Positions 6,533-10,322 of a DNA stretch of 10,322 nucleotides are shown here, in pieces. The stretch is taken from positions 1 to 10,322 of the forward strand of contig CAMWUM010000041.1 of NCBI GenBank assembly GCA_947177435.1. The letters run 5' to 3'. The translations under genes and the position numbers were made by a program. Each line of letters begins with the position of its first letter. Within the stretch, counting starts at the first letter, position 1. Below the pieces are notes generated by a model that was not told where the DNA came from, searched no databases, and saw only the letters and a program-made list of their open reading frames with translations. This DNA is from an uncultured Muribaculaceae bacterium. Lineage in GTDB: Bacteria > Bacteroidota > Bacteroidia > Bacteroidales > Muribaculaceae.

Positions 6533-7555
6533 TTATTTTTTCTGTTTTTCGAGAGATTCGACGCGGTTGAACAGGTCGGGCAGTCTCTTCATCAACGCGC
6601 ACTGTTTGGCGAAATCGAGAGCCGGCACGGCGGGCGTGCCCAGCAGGCGCACGCCTTCCTTGACCGAGTTGGGGATACCGGCCTGAGCACCGATCTGTGC
6701 GCGATTGCCGATGGTGATGTGGCCCGACACGCCCACCTGTCCGCCAATCATGCAGTTGTCGCCGATCTTGGCTGATCCGGCGATGCCAGCCTGGGCGGCC
6801 ATGGCCGTGTTGCGGCCAACCTGCACGTTGTGGGCAATCTGAATGAGGTTGTCGAGCTTGACGCCGTTGGCCAGGCGGGTTGCGCCCATCATGGCGCGGT
6901 CGATGGTGGTGTTGGCGCCAATCTCAACGTCGTCGCCAATCTCAACGATGCCCATCTGGGGAATCTTGCTGTACGTGCCATCAGCGTCGGGTGCGAACCC
7001 GAATCCATCGGCGCCAATCACAGCGCCCGAGTGGATGATGCAGCGCTTGCCGATCTTGCAGCCGTGGTAAATCTTCACGCCTGGATTGATGATGGTGCCT
7101 TCACCAATCTCAACACCCTCGCCCACATAGGCTTGCGGATAAATCTTCACGTCCTTGCCGAGCTTTGCGCCACGGCCGATATAGGCAAAGGCGCCGACGT
7201 ACACGCCCTGGGGCAGGTCTACGCCCTCGGCCACGAACGACGGCTGCTCCACACCGGTGGGCAGTTGCGTGGTGGCCTGCTTGACAATCTCGAGCAGATG
7301 GGCTATGGCTTCGTATGGATCCTGTACGCGAATCAATGTGGCGGTTATAGGTCTTTCTGCGACAAAATCGTTGCTTACCAGCACGATAGTCGACTTGGTC
7401 TCATAGATGAAATGAGTGTATTTAGGATTGGCCAGGAACGACAACGCGCCAGGATGGCCCTCTTCAATCTTGGCAAAAGTGTAGACGGCGGCTTGGGGGT
7501 CGCCCTCAACTTTTCCCTTGATTAACGCAGCAATGCTTTCAGCTGAAAATTCCAT
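6533..7555 (-). CDS. lpxD: UDP-3-O-(3-hydroxyacyl)glucosamine N-acyltransferase LpxD
   Basis: LpxD adds the second hydroxyacyl chain, from ACP to the amino group of the LpxC product, giving UDP-2,3-diacylglucosamine. The 340-residue protein has the expected order: an N-terminal uridine-binding domain (about 1-100, with [11 protein letters not shown] at 36-46), hexapeptide repeats forming a left-handed beta-helix (about 105-305), and a C-terminal helix ([16 protein letters not shown]). The catalytic histidine is His242 in NLIQIAHNV, equivalent to E. coli His239, and the [10 protein letters not shown] loop at 181-190 is typical of LpxD. It is first in the lipid A block, so the promoter should lie in the AT-rich gap upstream. 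It can be told from LpxA by the N-terminal domain and this loop. The start at ATG 7555 ([14 protein letters not shown]) gives a family-typical N-terminus. Confidence 0.96.
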   Translation of the reverse strand: MEFSAESIAALIKGKVEGDPQAAVYTFAKIEEGHPGALSFLANPKYTHFIYETKSTIVLVSNDFVAERPITATLIRVQDPYEAIAHLLEIVKQATTQLPTGVEQPSFVAEGVDLPQGVYVGAFAYIGRGAKLGKDVKIYPQAYVGEGVEIGEGTIINPGVKIYHGCKIGKRCIIHSGAVIGADGFGFAPDADGTYSKIPQMGIVEIGDDVEIGANTTIDRAMMGATRLANGVKLDNLIQIAHNVQVGRNTAMAAQAGIAGSAKIGDNCMIGGQVGVSGHITIGNRAQIGAQAGIPNSVKEGVRLLGTPAVPALDFAKQCALMKRLPDLFNRVESLEKQKK

Positions 7556-7605
7556 AAATATACAAAAAAGATAGGAGCCAGGCAGAACCGTGGCTGAATT
7601 TTTTG

Positions 7606-7613
7606 CAAAGTTG
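7606..7613 (-). promoter_or_regulatory. Possible promoter -7 box for the lpxD operon
   Basis: The minus strand reads CAACTTTG, one mismatch from TAnnTTTG, followed by CA as in many Bacteroidota promoters, 50 bases before the lpxD ATG. No TTTG-like -33 element is found 19-21 bases upstream. It is the best candidate in the 164-base gap 7556-7719, which otherwise holds only AT-rich sequence and a short palindrome (AAAGCGCGCTTT at 7652-7663). Whether lpxD has its own promoter or depends on read-through is open. Confidence 0.35.
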
Positions 7614-7719
7614 GCAATTTTTTTTCACATAAGCGCTATAAATACCGATAAAAAGCGCGCTTTATGGCATTTTAGTCCACATTTATATCCAATTTGGGCT
7701 GTTTAGAAGCATTCCGCCA

Positions 7720-8403
7720 TTATAAATAGGTGCGGAACGCCGCATAGGCGAACGTGAGCACGCCCACCGCCACGGGCAGAACAGCCGTAAATGTTTCCAC
7801 CCCGGTCGACCTCTTGGGCACCCTACCCGACTTTGCAAGCAGCGTGGCGATGAAGCCAAGGCCAAGGCCGACAAGACCGCCAATCATCGAGCCGACTATG
7901 ATGTCGCCCGGGTAATGCACGCCCAGGTAGATACGCGAATAGCAAAGCAGTCCCGCCCAAATGAAGATGAACGCGGCGTACCAGCCGTTGCGCATCACCA
8001 GGCACGAGGCCACAGCCAACGCCACGGTGTTGGCCGCGTGGCATGACGGGAATCCATAGGCCGACGAGCGATAGCCCTCGGGGTGCTTTGCGTCAGTGAT
8101 GATGTGCACGAGGGCGCTCAATTCATTCTCTAAGTTTGATGGCCTAAGTCGCTCGAAATAAGGACGCACCAACTTGTCAGCAATCATATCGGCGCATCCC
8201 ACCGCCAGGCCCAGCAAAGCCACAATGGCCAAGCCGTGCAGCCAGCCGTAACGCCATATCATAGCAATGGCGAGCACCACGTAAAAACAAATCCAGATGC
8301 CGCGGCCCGTGATGTCCATCATGAAATGGTCGGCCCACGTGCAGTGAAAGCTGTTGAAGAAGAGAAGCACCTTCTCGTCAATCTCTATCAGAAAATCGAT
8401 CAT
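7720..8403 (-). CDS. PAP2-family membrane lipid phosphatase
   Basis: The 227-residue integral membrane protein belongs to the PAP2/type 2 phosphatidic acid phosphatase family. All three active-site motifs are present. Motif 1 is Arg80-x6-Arg87-Pro88, with Arg in place of the usual first Lys. Motif 2 is FPSCHAANT, with Ser120 and His122 and Cys replacing the usual Gly of PSGH. Motif 3 is Ser156-Arg157-x5-His163-x3-Asp167 (SRIYLGVHYPGD). Hydrophobic stretches lie near 36-50, 56-73, 125-137, 142-155, 168-189 and 205-222. Possible substrates are undecaprenyl pyrophosphate, phosphatidylglycerol phosphate or lipid A phosphate (LpxE/LpxF type); the lipid A genes downstream make the last attractive but do not prove it. 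Its ATG overlaps the HD gene stop by 4 bases (ATGA), so translation is coupled. The family is certain, the substrate is not. Confidence 0.9.
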   Translation of the reverse strand: MIDFLIEIDEKVLLFFNSFHCTWADHFMMDITGRGIWICFYVVLAIAMIWRYGWLHGLAIVALLGLAVGCADMIADKLVRPYFERLRPSNLENELSALVHIITDAKHPEGYRSSAYGFPSCHAANTVALAVASCLVMRNGWYAAFIFIWAGLLCYSRIYLGVHYPGDIIVGSMIGGLVGLGLGFIATLLAKSGRVPKRSTGVETFTAVLPVAVGVLTFAYAAFRTYL

Positions 8404-8942
8404 GCGCCAAACTCGTTGTGAAGAGCGTCAAAGCGGCTCAGCGTCTCGGGCCCATGCTTGAGCATCGACCGGCGCACGGCCTCGAGCGGCTTTCGCTCCA
8501 TCGAGCCGCTCTTTGAGTAAAACTTGTCGGCATAGCAGATCAGCCGCTCCAACTGCGTGCGGGGCATGTAATCGCCCGGGGGCAGCGGCAGACGCTGCTC
8601 TGCGATGTCTTGCGGCGACAGCCCCGCTCCGGTGTGGCGCTCGGCCACTCGGGCGGCCCACTCGGGCATTCCGTTCTGCCTGAGCATGCGTGCGCCAATC
8701 ACTCCATGCATGATGTACGGCTCGGAGCCATGGCACTCTATCCCGGGGGCATCGCAGCGGCAAATCCCCACATCGTGAAGCATGGCTGCCGCCTCTACTT
8801 GGGCGGGATCAAGGCCAAGGCCTCGATCAGCATTGATGGCAAGAGCCATGTCAGCCACCTGCCGCGAATGTAGAATCAGGATTTCGCGCAAGCGAGATCC
8901 TGATTCGTAATATTTGTCTATAAATGAGTTGTAGTCAACCAT
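8400..8942 (-). CDS. HD-domain phosphohydrolase, substrate unknown
   Basis: The 180-residue soluble protein carries a full HD metal-binding set: His25 (LHSRQVA), His56-Asp57 (MLHDVGI, the HD doublet followed by VG), His79 (IMHGVIG), His103 (AERHTGAG) and Asp138 (CYADKFYS). Such proteins bind one or two metals and usually hydrolyse nucleotides or other phosphate esters. The small size and lack of partner domains exclude the large RelA/SpoT and GGDEF-linked HD types, and HD-GYP is not indicated. It resembles small HDIG-type proteins of unknown role. I chose ATG 8942, which overlaps the ilvE stop by one base (TGATG); a TTG one codon earlier is less likely. It sits between ilvE and a PAP2 phosphatase, overlapping both, so all three proteins are made together. 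Confidence 0.88.
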   Translation of the reverse strand: MVDYNSFIDKYYESGSRLREILILHSRQVADMALAINADRGLGLDPAQVEAAAMLHDVGICRCDAPGIECHGSEPYIMHGVIGARMLRQNGMPEWAARVAERHTGAGLSPQDIAEQRLPLPPGDYMPRTQLERLICYADKFYSKSGSMERKPLEAVRRSMLKHGPETLSRFDALHNEFGA

Positions 8943-9970
8943 CAATCAAACTCCACGATGGTGTTCCAACCGTGAGTGTCCTCAACATCGCCTAACTGAA
9001 TGCCGCGCAGCGTGTTATAGAGGGCGGTAGAGATCGGACCGGGCACGCCGTCCTTGGCGATGACATACTTCTTGCCAGTGTCGAGGTCGTCGATTTCGCC
9101 TACGGGAGAAATCACAGCGGCGGTGCCGCATGCGCCGGCCTCAGTAACTGACTCGAGCTCGTCGACCGTGATGTGGCGAGCCTCAACCTCGATGCCCATG
9201 TCCTTGGCTATTTGCTGCAGGCTCTTGTTGGTGATCGAGGGCAGGATCGAGTCGCTGGCCGGAGTGATGTACTTGCCGTCCTTGATGGCGAAGAAGTTGG
9301 CCGGGCCGCACTCGTCGAGGTATTTCTTCTCTTTGGGATCGAGGAATAGCACAGCCGAATAGCCCATCGAGTGGGCCTTTTCGCCCGACTCAAGCGAAGC
9401 GGCGTAGTTGCCGCCCACCTTCCAGCGGCCTGTGCCCTGTGGAGCCACGCGGTCATACTGGCGCATGATGCAGATGTTCGTAGGCTTGAATCCTGTCTTA
9501 AAGTAGGGGCCCACAGGGGTGACGAACACAATGAACGTGTACTCCTTGCCGGGTTTGACGCCCACCTGCGCGCTCGAGCCGTACTCGACCGGGCGGATGT
9601 AAAGCGAGGCGCCGGTGCCGTAAGGCGGGATGAAACGCTCGTTGAGCTTGACGGCCATCAGCACCATCTCGCGAAACAGATATGCGGGCACGGGCTCCAT
9701 CAGCAGGCCGTGCGCCGACGACTGCAGGCGCTTGCCGTTCTCATCGAGGCGGAAGATACGCACCTTGCCGTCCTTGCCTCGGAAAGCCTTGAGGCCTTCG
9801 AAGATTTCCTGCCCGTAATGCAGGCCGGTGGCGGCTATGTGGATAGGAATGTAAGGCGAGGCGCTTACTTCGATTTCGCCCCACTTGCCGTCCTTGTATG
9901 TGCAGCGCACGTTGTAGTCAGTGGGCATGTATCCAAAAGATAGACTGCCCCAATCAATTTCTGTGTTCAT
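8942..9970 (-). CDS. ilvE: Branched-chain amino acid aminotransferase IlvE
   Basis: IlvE moves the amino group between glutamate and the 2-keto acids of valine, leucine and isoleucine, the last step of their synthesis and the first of their breakdown. The 342-residue protein is a fold-type IV PLP enzyme. HYGQEIFEGLKAFR at 51-64 is the conserved N-domain block, Lys184 in RWKVGGNYAAS is the expected PLP lysine, and the region around ELESVTEAGACGTAAVISPVG, past residue 265, is the C-terminal cofactor phosphate site. Length and motifs fit the larger BCAT subtype (about 340 residues) seen in Bacteroidales, not the 309-residue E. coli form. It has a strong promoter in the gap upstream and is the first gene of a coupled three-gene unit. 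In Bacteroidota, branched-chain keto acids also seed iso-branched fatty acids, a possible link to the lipid genes here, but that is inference. Confidence 0.96.
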   Translation of the reverse strand: MNTEIDWGSLSFGYMPTDYNVRCTYKDGKWGEIEVSASPYIPIHIAATGLHYGQEIFEGLKAFRGKDGKVRIFRLDENGKRLQSSAHGLLMEPVPAYLFREMVLMAVKLNERFIPPYGTGASLYIRPVEYGSSAQVGVKPGKEYTFIVFVTPVGPYFKTGFKPTNICIMRQYDRVAPQGTGRWKVGGNYAASLESGEKAHSMGYSAVLFLDPKEKKYLDECGPANFFAIKDGKYITPASDSILPSITNKSLQQIAKDMGIEVEARHITVDELESVTEAGACGTAAVISPVGEIDDLDTGKKYVIAKDGVPGPISTALYNTLRGIQLGDVEDTHGWNTIVEFD

Positions 9971-10002
9971 CTTTCTGCAAAAGATTGGTTATATCTTCGC
10001 GG

Positions 10003-10033
10003 CAAAGTTACAACAAAAAAAAACATTATCAAA
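10003..10033 (-). promoter_or_regulatory. Promoter of ilvE (Bacteroidota type)
   Basis: The minus strand has TTTG at 10030-10033 and TAACTTTG at 10003-10010 separated by exactly 19 bases, a full match to the Bacteroidota housekeeping consensus TTTG-N19-TAnnTTTG. The spacer contains a long T-run. Transcription would begin near 9997, leaving a leader of under 30 bases before the ATG at 9970, too short for an attenuator. This is the best promoter in the window. Confidence 0.75.
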
Positions 10034-10101
10034 GCCTTTTCCCCATTTTGTGCTAATTTTGATGGGAAGTGTGGGAATGCGAAAGAGGAATTTGCAGACA
10101 A

Positions 10102-10322
10102 TCAAATCCTTTCGGCAGCCACCTTGATGCGGTCCGACAAGTCAACGAGTGCCAGTCGGAGTTGTTGGGCCTCTTCCTGCGTAAAACCGCCAAGGCTGTC
10201 AATTCCATCAAGTTTGTGATATAGCCACGAACTCGATTTTCCGAAATATGACCTTGCAATCTCTCGCCATGAAACGGACATAAGCACGTCTGCAAGGCGC
10301 TCTTTCACACCCGATACAATAT
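10102..10322 (-). CDS. DUF5053 domain protein, 5' end cut by the window edge
   Basis: The frame is open from the window edge to a TGA at 10102-10104, giving about 73 C-terminal residues. The core SWREIARSYFGKSSSWLYHK, followed by LDGID, then FTQEEAQQLRLALVDLSDRI, matches what I recall of DUF5053 proteins, small proteins common in Bacteroides and relatives. The pattern of a short helix, YFGKS, WLYHKLDG and a helix rich in Leu and charged residues suggests a helix-turn-helix-like fold, but DNA binding is not established. GTG 10308 is possible as a start, but the frame continues upstream (IVSG before the Val-Lys-Glu-Arg), and known relatives have an N-terminal helical region of some 70 residues, so I treat it as partial. 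No terminator is evident in the 97 bases to the ilvE promoter. Confidence 0.75.
   Translation of the reverse strand, partial: IVSGVKERLADVLMSVSWREIARSYFGKSSSWLYHKLDGIDSLGGFTQEEAQQLRLALVDLSDRIKVAAERI

Noticed and set aside
7652..7663. Palindrome AAAGCGCGCTTT after the PAP2 gene
   Set aside because: As RNA it can only form about four base pairs around a CGCG loop, too weak to call a terminator; could be a protein site but nothing supports that.
10042..10066. CCCAT / ATGGG hairpin after the DUF5053 gene
   Set aside because: Five-base stem with a 15-base loop is not a credible terminator.
1..10322. Mobile element, CRISPR array, phage or defence island
   Set aside because: No transposase, integrase, terminal repeats, spaced direct repeats, restriction or toxin genes were found; gene content is core metabolism and envelope synthesis.

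Overview
The window reads as chromosomal DNA of a member of the Bacteroidales, most likely a Muribaculaceae- or Bacteroides-like gut bacterium. Four things point there: an LpxC-FabZ fusion gene; DUF695, DUF5053 and DUF6624 proteins of the kind common in that order; GC-rich genes separated by AT-rich gaps without Shine-Dalgarno sequences; and several gaps carrying the Bacteroidota-type -7 promoter element TAnnTTTG. The family-level placement is inference. Every gene I can support lies on the minus strand, so transcription runs from high to low coordinates.

Layout in order of transcription. At the right edge is the 3' part of a DUF5053 gene (10102-10322). A well-formed promoter (10003-10033) then drives ilvE (branched-chain aminotransferase), an HD-domain phosphohydrolase and a PAP2-type membrane phosphatase; these three overlap by 1 and 4 bases and must form one unit. 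After a 164-base AT-rich gap comes the lipid A block lpxD, lpxC-fabZ, lpxA with gaps of 13 and 7 bases. About 21 bases after lpxA lies the RNase P RNA gene rnpB (about 3974-4328). It is followed by a short heptanucleotide repeat array, a DUF695 protein, cdsA (CDP-diacylglycerol synthase) and a GDP-L-fucose synthase gene overlapping cdsA by 4 bases. fabG (3-oxoacyl-ACP reductase) has its own promoter and a hairpin behind it. At the left edge is the 5' part of a secreted DUF6624 protein gene with its own promoter and an operator-like palindrome.

The theme is the cell envelope. FabG and the FabZ half of the fusion make hydroxyacyl- and enoyl-ACP intermediates. LpxA, LpxC and LpxD use hydroxyacyl-ACP and UDP-GlcNAc for the first three steps of lipid A. 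CdsA supplies CDP-diacylglycerol for phospholipids. GDP-fucose synthase supplies a sugar donor for capsule or glycoprotein. The PAP2 protein may dephosphorylate undecaprenyl pyrophosphate, phosphatidylglycerophosphate or lipid A. rnpB and ilvE are housekeeping genes that share this neighbourhood.

No mobile element, CRISPR array, tRNA or clearly foreign island is visible. I do not see a new defence or mobile system. The points most worth a second look are the placement of rnpB inside the lpx-to-cdsA run, the heptanucleotide array next to it, and the coupled ilvE-HD-PAP2 unit.
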